This document shows positions 1 through 12,807 of a stretch of DNA of 64,000 bases, in pieces (the first letter of the stretch is position 1; each line of letters begins with the position of its first letter). The DNA is from Rotaria socialis. Its lineage: Eukaryota > Rotifera > Eurotatoria > Philodinida > Philodinidae. Under the pieces are notes generated by a model. It was given only the letters and a program-made list of their open reading frames with translations, was not told where the DNA came from and made no database searches. The position numbers and the translations under genes are program-made. The stretch lies in NCBI GenBank assembly GCA_905331475.1, contig CAJNYU010000157.1, positions 186,001-250,000 of the forward strand. The letters run 5' to 3'.

Positions 1-147
1 TCTTATTATCGGATTGCTATGATTCATTTAACAATTGTAGATACGTTAGAATTTATCATTAATAAAACTATTTCAATTCGAATGCTTATATATTTAATCT
101 TAACCAGAAAGAATAAAGTTTAAAAGAATATCGAGCGAAATTATCAA

Positions 148-250
148 GGGGGGAAAAGCTGATTCTATAGCGATGGAATCACACAGAATCAATAGAAGCA
201 CTCAGAATCGTACAGAATCACTCGGAATCACATGAAATGAAACACCTAAG
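148..250. repeat. GGAATCA-type dispersed repeat, copy 1
   Basis: The copy opens with GGGGGGAAAAGCTGATTC and continues with degenerate GGAATCACACAGAATCA-like units up to about 250. The opening motif is the inverse of the closing motif of the copies at 3.76-4.12 kb (GAATCAACTTTTCCCCC), so it may be a terminal inverted repeat of a mobile element. No target duplication was found. Confidence 0.5.
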
Positions 251-1517
251 AAATACATGCCTAAGTTTCTCATCATGCTTGATCGAATAGATTTCATTGG
301 TTAGCGGTAGTTAAGTAGCTTTTTTGACAGTTTTCCCCTGAGCAGTAGAGTTAATTTCGCCATTTTACAGTAAACAAGGAGGTTTTTATAAACTCCTGTA
401 TACTTTCGAAGAAAATATGCATGTTTGTCCGTTTAAATCGAGGTTTTCGCAACTTGCTCTTCATTCTAGCAATGGCGAGCGAGAAGAAGAGAATAAAATC
501 AAAGATTATTGAGCAGATTTCTATAGTATAGAGAAAAGGTCCATAAACAATAACGATGGTTATATTATTCTGAAACTCTGTACACCCTCACTACGTAGTC
601 TAAATATAGCGCGTTTTGGTATTTAATGCATAACGAAATGGTGTTTTAGTAGATGCCATTCAGTAGGGCGAAGCCATTATTCAATTAATAGCGTAAGAAT
701 AGGATGAGCACCACGAAAAATTATGAAATAATTGAATGTCAAATTTAGATAAAACTCAACTTATATCTCATTATTTGTCAAAACACGTAATAGTGCGTCA
801 GGCTCTTCCTAAATGATCAAATCAATGTATATAGCAAGTTAACATGGCAGTCAAAACGATTGAAAGAATAAAATGATATTTACACTTCATATAACGTATG
901 TCGCATATTGCCATTGGAAGAAAAGAATTGATGCATTTAAGATGCCATATATTTCACAACAGAAAAAACGTTTTCAGTCTAACAATATTAAATGAATCCA
1001 ATAAATTGCTCAAATAATAGTAATACATAAACACATTTTCCACATGATTATATATACGAGCATGCGTATCAATTATAAAAGAAGCTGTAATTATTTTGGA
1101 TGATTTATTTGTTAAGCTATTTGAAGCCCTTTCACATTTTATCTCCAGTAAACAACAAATAGAGTTTCTGATTTCCACATTTTCATTCCTCAAGAGACTA
1201 AACACGATAAGTTTTCGGACAGCTTTTACCATATCAACCAGATTATCTAACAATTTTCTGGTACAGAATCAGGTCTCCAAGCAATTTTCAACTGACTGAG
1301 CCCAGAACGATTCTTCGATTTTTCCAAGTTAGAACACCTAGGAAACTTGACTGGCTGCTGGAATCAGCGACATGAGTCTGTTTGGTAAGTTAGAAACTGC
1401 TCTAAAATAGGGGAGATCCTTTATCTTTAATTTCCTTTATATTAAAGAATAAAGATAAATGGTTTACTGATCGTTTTTTCCTAAAGATAAACGATTCATT
1501 TATCTTTGCTTAGTACA

Positions 1518-2146
1518 GTAAGACTCAGAGCTGGGCAAGTCAGTCAAAAATGCCCTAAGTCAAGCCAAGCCAAGTCAAGTCAAGCCAAGCCAAGCCAAGT
1601 CAAGTCAAGTCAAGTCAAGTCAAGCCAAGTCAGATCAAGTCAAGTCAAACCAACCAAGTCAAGTCTTGACTTGACATAATAAAAAAAAAACAATTATCTA
1701 TTTTTGGACGAATTTACTGTTTTCTATGAATTTTCCAGATTTTTAAATTTTAAATTTTGTGATCTTTGATTGTGTGACTTTTTTAATGTTGAGTGAGAAT
1801 ACACCACGGTCAGGAAACAATAAAAGAGAAAATTTATTTATCTGTGTAAATATAATGCGCACAGAACAACAAAAGAAAAGAATATCAATTGTTGCAAGAT
1901 AAGTACAATTGGAATCCAATTACACATATCTTGTAACAATTAGTTTTCTTTTCTTTCTTATCTGTTCTGCACGCGCCACTGTAACAATCGATAAGTGCTA
2001 TACAGAGTTGGTCAAGTCAAGTCAAGTCAAGTCTGGCTTGACTTGACTTGACTTGGAAAAAATTTTTTATACAGTTGACTTGACTTGACTTGAAAAGTAT
2101 TTTTGTGACTTGCAAAATCTCTGACTTGCCCAGCTCTGGTAAGACT
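1518..2146. mobile_element. hAT-like MITE with perfect TIRs and 8-bp TSD
   Basis: The element spans 1526-2138 (613 bp). Its ends are a perfect 18-bp inverted repeat: CAGAGCTGGGCAAGTCAG at 1526-1543 and its reverse complement at 2121-2138. It is flanked by the identical 8-mer GTAAGACT at 1518-1525 and 2139-2146, which is the target-site duplication length of hAT transposons. Inside, the left arm is an irregular CAAGTC/CAAGCC array (about 1555-1675) and the right arm holds the GACTTG complement (about 2010-2120). A second imperfect inverted repeat lies at the centre (about 1861-1975), so the whole element can fold back. It encodes no transposase and must have moved in trans. Confidence 0.9.
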
Positions 2147-3756
2147 AAGTGACCATTCATATCCTATAGCCAATTAAGATATTAATATTCTTCGATGTAA
2201 CTTGCACCAAAGCTCTTACAATTGCAAATTTCTATCACCTTTGATAATGAGCAAATAAGAAAGTTTTCGACCTACGCGATCTCTCTTGTTTCATACTTTA
2301 CGTAGATTGGTGTTTTCGACATCCTTATTTCGAATAAAAAATTATCCAAAATAAAAGAGATCAATACATTTTGACTACAGCCAAAATGTGGCTTTGTTTT
2401 GCGATTCCTTGAACACACGATGATGTTGTGAATTTTCTAATTTAACAATCAGAGTCAATCGGGTCCTATCTTTAGATTTTCAAAACTCATTAATAACAAT
2501 GCCATCAGATTCTTTTGGATTCAGAGAAGCGTACATTTTAGTAATGCCTCAAAGAAGTTGATTAGTGCCAGACAGGGTACAGCTAGAAAGTAAAAAATTG
2601 CGAGTCACGAAGAATCGTCAACTTCTCTTTCTGCCAAGACCTATGATAGGTGTGAAGGGCACGTTTTTATAACTAAAATGAGCAATGCATATCTTCTTTA
2701 ATCCAACTGGTTAAGCTATGTTTTGTTGCGTTCTGTTGACACTCAATGTCTATATGTTACGTAGTCGCGCTCGTAAGTCATAAACACCGAGTTTTCATAA
2801 TGATGCATCAGTCGAGAGCCAGTACAAAGTCATCCTTCTATATTCACGTTTTTGTGTTTTTGTGTTCTGTGTGGACATGTTGCAACACATCGCGTGCGAT
2901 GATCATAGTATGAAAGACAGTATACCTCAAACGGAACTTTCTCTCCATACATACTACAAGAAATGCATGCAGTTTTTAGCTTAACTAATAACGGCGTCGA
3001 CGCGAATGGTCGGAAGTACACAGCTTCAGTCCCACAAAGTAGTTTTTATATATTCTTCGCGATGCTGCTGTTCCGTCGCAGTACTTTCTCCGCCTTGAGA
3101 GTCACAAATAATGATGTTCAAACAGAGTCTATAGAATATCCTATGATTCTCAACTTTCTAGGAAAGATTGGTGCTAATATACACGAAGTTACTATTTTTT
3201 GCGTTTGATACAGAAAGAAAAATGAAAATTTAAGTCATCTACTTGAGCCCTCAGTCTGCTTTATAATTTTGGAGTTTACTCTCTTCACGATCCTTCACTT
3301 CTTGACGTTTGAGGACTCCTCTCTCCATCCCATGGAACTTCTACAAACTGTATATATTAACTATGCGCTCCGGTTTCGAAATCAAAGCAACAGTGGTAAT
3401 CAGGATGGAAAATAATGAAAACACGCGAAACAACAGTAATCCAATTTCTTTCACGACTTAATATTGATTCCAACCAAATCTAACATTTTGACATCATTGT
3501 CAGCCGAGAAAGCTCACTTGCAATCTGTAATCCTTTGAATGGTCTTGGTAAAACACTGAAACCAACCGCACTGGTTCATTGATCGGTTAGATATCATTCT
3601 AATATGCTATCTTATTGTTGTGAAACGATAACTGGTACGCTTTTGGCTGAGATTCAGCAATATACAGATTATATCTCTTGTGCTCGACTCAATGATTCTT
3701 ACGATTATGAGTGAACTGATTTTTCTATTGAACAGAATGATCGAGAGTCTTCAGAG

Positions 3757-4117
3757 TTCATCTTTAAAATGATTCGATAATGTTCCTATTGATGTTACGA
3801 CGTCATAGTCGAGAAATACAGTCATATTCATAGTGATTCCAGAACCGATGGAATCATACGGAATCACGCGGAATCACACATAATCACACGGAATCATATA
3901 GAATCAACAGAATTACATAGAATCAGTAGAATCACGAAGTCATGAAATCAGATTTTCCTCCCTTGAGTTCATCTCTATAATGATTCTATAATGTTCCTAT
4001 TGATGTTACGGCATCATAGTCGAAAAATAGTGATATTTATAGTGATTCCAGAGCTGATGGAACCACACGGAATCACTCAGAATCGCATGGAATCAACGGA
4101 ATCAACTTTTCCCCCTG
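3757..4117. repeat. GGAATCA-type repeat, two tandem partial copies
   Basis: Two units follow each other, at about 3757-3965 and 3966-4117. Both start with GAGTTCATCT, share TAATGTTCCTATTGATGTTA and end in GGAATCA-like runs followed by a T-rich/C-rich terminus (ATTTTCCTCCC and ACTTTTCCCCC). The second is shorter because its GGAATCA run has fewer units. They are related, in opposite orientation, to the copy at 148. Confidence 0.65.
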
Positions 4118-4400
4118 GAAAGCTATAGGAAGCAGCTACACATTAATTGATGGAACTATTTAAGAGCCACTCCCCATTTTTTTAATCCAAAAGAATACCG
4201 TATTTCAACTATTTTGTCAATTTATTGAAAAAAAAGAGATTCCACTAATGAAATGTGCATTTTCCTATAAAATATAATATAAGAAGATAGTTGCCTTTCA
4301 TTTAATTTTTATTCAAAAATAAAATGGTAGCCGCATACGAAAATAATCAGGAAGGAACTTACAACTCTATACAAATACAAACAAAAATATATAGAAATTT

Positions 4401-6875
4401 TTAGGCATTTGTATTATTTTGATGTAATTGTTTATTTTTTTTCGATATTGGTAATAATGCAGATGATTTTTTAATAAAAATGCCAAATGTTATATTCCAG
4501 AAAGCCGTACGAAATTGTTTTGAACAATAAGCATAAATAAATGGATTAATAACTGAATTAAAATAGCCAAGCCATGTTATTAATGTTACTGTCTGATTGT
4601 TAAATACATGTTTTTCTGGTGGTATAACATACATAATAAAGAATGGTAGCCAAAGAAGAATAAAACCACCTACAACAACAGCTAATGTTTTTGCTGTTTT
4701 TTGTTCTTTCATAAAACGTATACGTTCTCGGCGATGAACATCACTTGGCGTCCCAGTGTTACGCACACTTCTACATGTTAAATGTGTTGATTGTACTGGT
4801 GTATACAAAGGTGTACGATTATTTGTGTCATTTGATGAAAGTTTTTCATCATCATCATCATCATTTGTTAATGAATGACTTGGTGTTGAATTAAACATTG
4901 GTTTTGTTTTACTCGGATACGAATTACTAGTTGACAGTGAAGAAAACCAACAAGAACAACACCAAGAAGATTTTTGATTGGAATTCATTTCATTTAAACT
5001 CTCATTTCGACTCAAACAACGACGTACGATAGATAAAGATCTTGATGATGGCGCTGATGAAGCACTTGTTATACGATGTTGCTGTTTAATATTATCTATC
5101 GATAATGTTGATGCTGACGTGTGTATTACACGTGAAGATTTTACTCGACGATTTATACGTGTTGGTTCAGGTAGACTTTGTTTTTGTCTATGCAAATATG
5201 GATATGCTGTATTGTTTGCAAGAACTTTTTGCATTAGTGAAGGATTTGTTGTTGCTCGAGCTCGCGGTGTGAGAGGAATTATATACTGACTATTGTTTTT
5301 CTTATAGAATTGTTTATTGTGTTTAATTGATAATTGCGTTAATTCATTTAATGATTGACTTGTTTGATGTAGATTTTTATTTATTAAAGGAAATAAATTA
5401 TCACCTTCATTTTCTCTGTTCGATAATGTTAAACCTTCACTTCCATTCTAAAATAAAATAGATTATTAATTTTTTTTGTTTCGTTTTCATTTGAATGAGC
5501 ATTATTTTAAAAGTAGACTAAAAGTTTCCTGAAAAATAACAATAATAGATATTAACTGCTAGTGTATATCGTATAACTGTAGGAAGTAGCACCTTGCTCT
5601 TTTTCTTTTGTTATAATTTTCCGGCTTGGTTCGTCTTCATTCATTGGGTGCAATGGCATTTCGGTGTTCTACTCTTTTTATTTCCTCAAGAATAAATGAA
5701 ATGAATACTTAGATACTTGTGTTCTAATGATTCAAGGTGCACAAAAGTAACGATGAAAACTACTATGCTCGCCTAAATAATTTCTACTGTCTGCTCATGA
5801 CCCGAATAAAGTTTTCTAATTATCCTATAGTGCGTCGAATATTACAAAGATAAAAAAAATCAAAAATTCAATTCAAACATAATTAAATTAGCTACCCTTT
5901 AAAAATTGAGTTCTGAAAATTATCTTTCGTACTAATCAAGGATCGTTTTGCCTCTATAAATATTCTTATGTTCAAAAAAGTATTTAAGATCTTTGTATTT
6001 TATGCATATTTATTCTTTATCGGATTTTACAGCTGTTAAACGACGTCGAAATTCCTGTCATATTGTTCTCGAATAAAAAAAAAATAATAATAATTTTAAA
6101 TGTTAATCAAAAAAAGGAAAGTGAATTTATGATTTATTTATAATATGATCATCTTTGCATGCTACGATAGATCCGTTTAATAGAACTAATTAAAAATTAT
6201 CTAATTGGAACAATATGATATTTTTAGATTTCAATTTATTTTTGTGTACTTGAACGAACAATCAAGACATCTCTGGTACGGATAGCAATTGGCAATTTCA
6301 ATGAATATTGCAAGGTCTTTACTTATTATCAAGTTGTAAATTTGAGTATGACAGTGGTCTAACTGAGAGAAGGTATATGTCGCTATATAATAACTATGTT
6401 TCGAGAAGATGAGTTTGGGATGACTGTTTTATTCATTGTTGGAAATAAAACTAATAATAAATACAATACTTACTTCTTGTAGAATTGTTTCTTTGGGTTC
6501 TGTTGGTGGTGTTATTGAAATTGCAGCAGCAGCAGCTGCAGCCGCTGCTTTTAGTTGTCGACTGTGGCTTAGTTCTGTATTCAAGTCACGTATTTTACTT
6601 ATTGTTGATTGTTCGAATGAACGTGATCGACGTTTAGTTAATGGTGAAAAAGAATTGTCTAATGTTTTTAATTCAATACATGATGAATCATCCTTGTGAA
6701 ATTGATATTCGGATGACATATGTGTTAATTGATTGCATCGATATTGATAAATATCATCGGATATAGTGCTCAATTTTTTCGTTGAAGCTTTACATGAACG
6801 AGAAAAAAGTGATGCCTTCGAACTTGATCGTTGTGTGTGTAAAGGTGAATTCCCAGTCATATTTGAATTCGTAGG

Positions 6876-6908
<33 letters not shown>

Positions 6909-8070
6909 GTTATTATTATTGTTATTATTATTATTATTATTGTTGTTGTTGTTGTTGTTGTTGTTGTTATTATTATTGGTAGTAGTAAAACGATAGACAA
7001 CATAACCATTTTGCTTTTGTTCAATACTTGGACAATGATTATACGAATAATGAGGTATTGATGTTCTTGCAGATGAATTGTCATCACATTTGTTTCGACA
7101 ACAGAAACAGCACCATGATGAAAAATTTCCATGTTGTTTTTTATTATTTGATACTTGTGTTTGATTGATAAAACTAGTAGGATTTGATTTAATTGATAAA
7201 GTTGATGATTGATTAGTATCACGAAAATTCTTTATTAAACTTTCTCGGTCATAAACAACCATAAATATACGTATATAAACAAATATCATGATAACACCTG
7301 GAATATAAAATGATCCCAGTGCTGAATAAACAACGTAACCTCGTGCAGTATTTAAATCGCATTTAAATTGTTGCTCGACCTAGAATTATAAATGGAAAAT
7401 ACGTTTATAATTTATTTTTAATAGGATTAGTTATATATATATATATACTTTTTGGTTGCATGCAAGTATCCTATTCTAATAACTTGAAAAGCACGTACTA
7501 AAAAAACATTCATCTTACCGTTTGTCTTCTATTTTTATCTCGCCAACCAAATATAGGTGGACACGTTATAACAACTGAAACAATCCATACTAATAAGATC
7601 ATAACACGAGCAAGGAATTTCGACCTATATGCTGTATATGTTAATGGTTTTGTTATAGCCATGTATCGATCCACTGATATACAAGTTAAATTTAGTATAC
7701 TTGATGTACATAAAAGAACATCTGATGACACCCACAAATCACATAAAACTATACCGAGCTTCCATGAGCGATCTCGCTGATAATAATAAATACTTAATGG
7801 AAGGACAACTATTGCAACTAATGCATCAGCAAACGCTAGTGATGCTATAAAATAATTAGTGACTGTTTGTAGACGACGTGTACGCAAGAAAGCACATATA
7901 ACGAGTAAATTACCGAGAAATGCACTTATGTCTATTAAAGTCATACATGTTAATGTTAATATTCGAATCCATAGAGGAATTGTTGACGTTGCTGTTGCTG
8001 TATTGATGTTCAATGTAACATTAGAAATATTGCCATACGATGAAACTGTCAGTGTGTCCATCATAATCAT
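4401..8070 (-). CDS. Aminergic class A GPCR (alpha1-adrenergic/octopamine-like)
   Basis: A seven-helix receptor at the cell surface for a biogenic amine. Three exons are read from high to low: 7519-8070, 6474-7379 and 4401-5447; frames join into 834 residues. The extracellular N-terminus has NIS and NVT glycosylation sites. Family residues seen: D82 in TM2 (LAFAD), C110, the amine-binding Asp D117 in TM3 (WVSSDVLLCTSSI), DRY at 134-136, TM5 with YSALGSFYIP, TM6 with LLWLPFF and TM7 with NPFIY. TM5 and TM7 resemble alpha1-adrenergic and OAMB-type octopamine receptors; the ligand cannot be assigned. The third cytoplasmic loop is very long (over 500 residues), with about 34 consecutive Asn codons, an Ala run and an acidic run. 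The CWxP switch reads LWLP. Introns are 139 and 1026 nt. Confidence 0.92.
6876..6977. repeat. (AAT/AAC)34 microsatellite coding poly-Asn
   Basis: On the minus strand this is 34 uninterrupted Asn codons (AAT and AAC) in the third-loop exon of the GPCR, in frame with exon 2. On the plus strand it is an ATT/GTT run that also creates a false poly-Leu frame. Its length is probably polymorphic. Confidence 0.95.
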
Positions 8071-11000
8071 TCATGGTGCATATTTTAAAATTTTTATTAA
8101 ATAGTTTTCGCCTGTTGTTAAGTATGATGTAAAATGACAAATAAAGAAATTGATTGCTTTTAGATTGTATCTGGAAAAAAAAGACGACGGCAACTATAGT
8201 AAATTTTCCTTACGTTTATCACTTTTTATTCTTTTTTTCTCTTCCGACGTCGTTGAGTTAATCCTCAATTCTCGATCTTGTTTTCGGGAGAGAAAAAAAT
8301 CATAGTATAATTACATATTTTTCTCTTGTTCTAGCTATCATAATATTGTAAACAGCCAAATGTATTTTTGAATATTATCATGTTATTTTCAGTCCCTATC
8401 ACCTTTTATCATACAACGATCTATTGCATGTTGCTTTCATTAAATGATCGTACTTACTATTTGTTGTAGAAAGAGAAAGAAAGAAGGAAAAAAAACTATA
8501 TGTTATGAAAACAAGAAAATGCAAGATAATAAGATCGACAAATCTGTCATCATCGTGCACAAGAAAATCTCTAATCATATATAGCTGTGTACAACAAAGG
8601 ATTTCCAAGTAAACCATCATCATCCATGGTTCTTTTTCTTTTCCTTATCTTTTTCTTTTATTCAATTTATTGTACCGACCGAAAATATTTACAACGAACA
8701 TTTTTCTAATGCAAGATAAGCATACCAAATGAGAAAACACAAAAGAATAAACGAATTTTTCTTGTATGAGAATCAAAGTAGGGTGACAAAAGAAGGCAGG
8801 AGGTCAACCTACGTAGTACAGTTTCATGCTGAGTACATGGATACAACTTTTTATTCATCGAAATACTAAGTGAACCAATGGCATCGCGTATATATGTGTT
8901 GCTATGAAAGATCATATTATCGACTTTTAACGGGTGGGTAACGAATATATATTTTTTTGAAAATGTCGTCGCATTTGGTCTTATAGACAGAATATTAGTA
9001 CTCTATTGTGTAAACATAAAAACTTAAGAGAGATGAACAAGTATTGATTCTTATTTATACAATCAACATCAAGAACAAATCAGTCGACTAACTATACTAT
9101 CAATAAGCTTAGTGAAAAAATTGATAGGAGGAAAATCTATATTTGCACTTCTTCGTTCTCCTACAGAAGCATTGATCAAGCCATCTGTTTGATTTCTACC
9201 GAGACAAACTGATTCTCTCTATCATTATATTGAATGTAGTGCGGAAATTCAAACAGTTTTTTGCTCGATATTAACAATAGGTAAACACGCAAAGTTATTA
9301 GCAATAATGAAGGTGACTTTTTGTTTTCGAGTGGATATTCAATAACCATACGGAAGGAAGGAACAACAAGTATAAAAACAAAATAAAAGCATCATAGTTA
9401 CATAGAAAAAAAAACCTAGAATCTTTTATCGATCTTCTTTTCTATCTCTTACTTGTATATCAATATATTTCAACAATAATTTCATGCTATCATATATAAT
9501 AATATTCTCAATTGGATACAAATTGACACCATGTTTTTTTTTTCGCTTACAGGTACAATACAAACCATAAATGAAGATTGAAGTATGAAAGTTCAAAAGT
9601 AACGAAAAGTATAATAGAAAACAAAATAAAATAGAAGACGATGCGTAGCAATTGGCATATGTTTACCTTGCTAAACATAAACCAGGAATAGAATATGACT
9701 CTACTCGTCGATATTGTAGATTTTTCTGTAGACGAATAAAATACATTGCGTATGACATGAGTCGTTTGCAATGCATTTTCATCTTGTCCCACGCTATAGC
9801 TCTTAATCAGATACTTGCAACGATGAGAAGCATAGTCACAGAAGAGAAAAGACAGGAAAGAAAGTCCTCTTATAAAATACGTGTTGCTCTTTTCTACGAA
9901 AGTTCTTTGATGTTATCTGACTTATATTGTAGAAATTCTATAAAATCCGATTCGTATGAAAATGTGCATTTCTTTTGTTGATTATTATTTTTCTTTTTGT
10001 TCGTTTGAAGAAATTTGCTCGTTTCTATTTAATTAATTATAAATCGTTACTAAAGATAACAAAAATGTGACTCGGCAATTATTTCCTTTATTATTATGAT
10101 CTTAATTGTAACTGTTTCTTTTGTGTAAGCAAAAACAAAAATATTATTTCTGATAATAATTGAAGCTTCTGTTTAGATCTACTCAAAATTGTTAATTATA
10201 CTATGGTATTAAGTAGTTGCCCGATGTCATCAAGACTAAAAAAAGAAGATCAAGTGCTCAGTAAATTGATGGAAAGATTACTGCTTAAGTTACACTAAAC
10301 CATTTTGTAAGTGGGAAGCGAGACATTGAGTCGTTTTTTGTTTTTTTAGAACGGATGAACAATAAAATGCTTGAATAAAAACGGAGCTTTCTCAAGTTTG
10401 GCCGATCAGTCGTTCGAAACACTCCTTTTAATATGAATTCTATATGTGACTAGCTCTCAAAGAAACAATATTAACATTCTATTTCATTTTGATAATTTTC
10501 ATAAAACTATTGCTCTATTATGCTAATATTATCATTAAAGAATCGACGATGCCAGATATTGTACTGAAGCTATGTCATATAGTAAAAACAAAAGTTAGCT
10601 TATAAAAATACTTTGTCTTAACAATGGATCTATATGGAATCATCATGTAATACTTATCAATGTTTTAGTTCTACTAATTATGATGATCTAAAAAAGAAGA
10701 AATGAATAGCAGAGAAAAAAAAATGAACTGAGTCGGATAATTTTTAATGCTGATCGTTGAATAGAAAAAAGAAAGCAACAAGAAGAAAAATAGTATCTTT
10801 CTCATTATATCTCTAATCATAATTTCTTTTATTGATAATAATAGAAAAGCGGAATATGATTGTCTATGATTGAAGAATGGTAGAGATATTTTTAGAGTAA
10901 CTTGAAAAACAAAACTCATAGAAAAATTATTAAAAAGGGCATGATGTGAAAGTTTGATGAAGTAGGTCTTCAAGTTTGATATAGTAATTAAGATTTTTAT

Positions 11001-12807
11001 TGGGATGACTAAATTTATTAATTCATCTCAGTAATGTTTTAAGATCGTGTGCCTTCATTTCTTTTTCAAATTCACTAAACGGGCGAGAAAAGGAATTTCA
11101 GTTAGTTTATATTCATCAAGGAAAACCTTTATGCACAGAAGAATTTTTAATGGAAAGACAATCAATTTTAATTCATTTTGTCATCAAGTAATACACTACA
11201 TGAATTTCATTCGGCTGTACTCACATGAAAGAAAAACCTTCTGATTGGATGCTGTGGTTGACAGTTTTCTAGCAACTTTTCCACTGACTTTTCTAGTTGA
11301 ACCTACTTAGAGAAAATTGTAATGCCTCTTTTTTTGCTTCTCTCTTTCTTTTTATCATTTTATTTTACTGAGCAAACAAGAAGAAAAAAATTACGGCGAC
11401 TAGCAATGCATATACATTGAACTTTTATAATCATGACATAAAGTTAGGAATGTAGCGATTGTGGTATATGTTTGTGGGGTAGGGGGGAGGGGTGGGGAAG
11501 AGAAAGAAGGCATGAACAGCCTCCCACTGTTAAAACCTAATGATAAAGTATCAGCTTTCACCAGCAAAGAAGTCAAATTTTCTCTCTCTAAATCTTACTT
11601 TGCGTTTGTAAGATTTTCTTGGAAAACTGCCTTGACACTCCCTTCACTATTTTCTCTTGATGACATCCCCGCATAACTTATTCAAATAATTTTCTAATCA
11701 AGATCAAAAATATAATTTTCTACCTAAATGATTTCATAATCTCAAAGCCACCTGCTTTATCTTTGAAGTAAATACGACTGACAGTGACGTATCTATGATC
11801 ATATAATATAGAAGAAGAAAAGAAAGTCACGACAAAAGCAAAAGACAGCAACAAGGGAAATTAACGTAAAAATAGAGAAAATTGCATCCGCTTATCTGAT
11901 TGACAACGACACAAGGCGTGATTATACAAACCTTATGTTATTTGTTTCTTATCAACAAAAATAGATGATGATAAGAGAAAATGACGGCAAAAATAAACAA
12001 TATTTTTTCAGATTTTATTTTTTATACTTTAACAAATGAGTTTTATTCAATTTATCAAAAGTTCTTATCATAGCTAAAACATATCCTTGACTTACGCATA
12101 GGAGAGAAGCTGTACTTGACATAGTATATTCATCGATTGCAATAATCATTCAATAGTAATATTTCATATCAATGATAGGCGTAATCGATCTTCATTTAAG
12201 CTTGATATATTAGTTTGTCAATTGGATTGAAGTATGATTTTTGGTTTTTGATTAATTCATGTTGAGAGTAGATCTTTGTCATCGTACTTATTCTGGTTGT
12301 TATATAGTATACAATCGTTTTTGCCAAAATGGCAGAAAACGAAATGAAATGGCTTATCATTCATAGGAGTATCCATTTTTTGTCGTTTCGGTTCGTTTAT
12401 ATTTTGTCAACCTAATCAAGTCGTACGCATGATAACTTAATTTGACAGCTGGATACAAATGAGACCTCTGCTTCTCTTTTCCTATGTTTTTCTGTTTCCT
12501 ATGCACAGCCACAAGTTATTGATAAAAGGTCAGGTTAACTATAAAATAATCGATGCCATCAATAATATCATCATAGCGTTTGTGTACATAGGAATGAATC
12601 GTCTTATTTATTTAAACATTCAAAGAAAGACATTGAAAATTGATAACATATGCTAAGAGTTTTGAGAAACAGGCAGAGAGAGAGAGAGAGAGAAAGAAAA
12701 AAAAAACATGAAAATCTGACATTTTAATGTTATGTATGCATAAAATTCATTTAAAGCATTATACTTGTTTTCAACTCAAATGTTAAAAATATCTAAGAAT
12801 ACGGTAA
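8071..12807. other. Gene-free stretch between GPCR and geminin genes
   Basis: About 4.7 kb, AT-rich. Open frames here (for example 9652-9981 and 11047-11244) lack family resemblance and most begin at non-ATG codons. A short (GA)n run lies at about 12676-12692. The 5' untranslated region and promoter of the GPCR should lie in the low-coordinate part, and the geminin 3' untranslated region just below 12808. Confidence 0.5.

Larger units (their letters stand above)
1..4400. other. Gene-free, repeat-rich stretch
   Basis: No open frame here looks like a gene; frames are under 100 codons and match nothing I recognise. The stretch holds GGAATCA-type repeats at both ends and a complete hAT-like MITE at 1526-2138, both listed separately. 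The rest is AT-rich sequence without visible structure. Confidence 0.6.

Noticed and set aside
954-1253. 99-codon minus frame in the first 4 kb
   Set aside because: No family resemblance, no splice context, and it overlaps an equally open plus frame; typical AT-rich chance frame.
148-4117. One 4-kb transposon bounded by the inverse GGGGGAAAAG motifs
   Set aside because: No target duplication, no transposase between them, and extra copies of the motif at 3953; separate short repeats are simpler.
6766-6996. Open frame with a long poly-Leu run, plus strand
   Set aside because: It is the antisense reading of the poly-Asn tract of the GPCR exon.
9652-9981. 109-codon plus frame
   Set aside because: It begins at TTG, has no ATG near the start, no recognisable motif and an overlapping open frame on the other strand.
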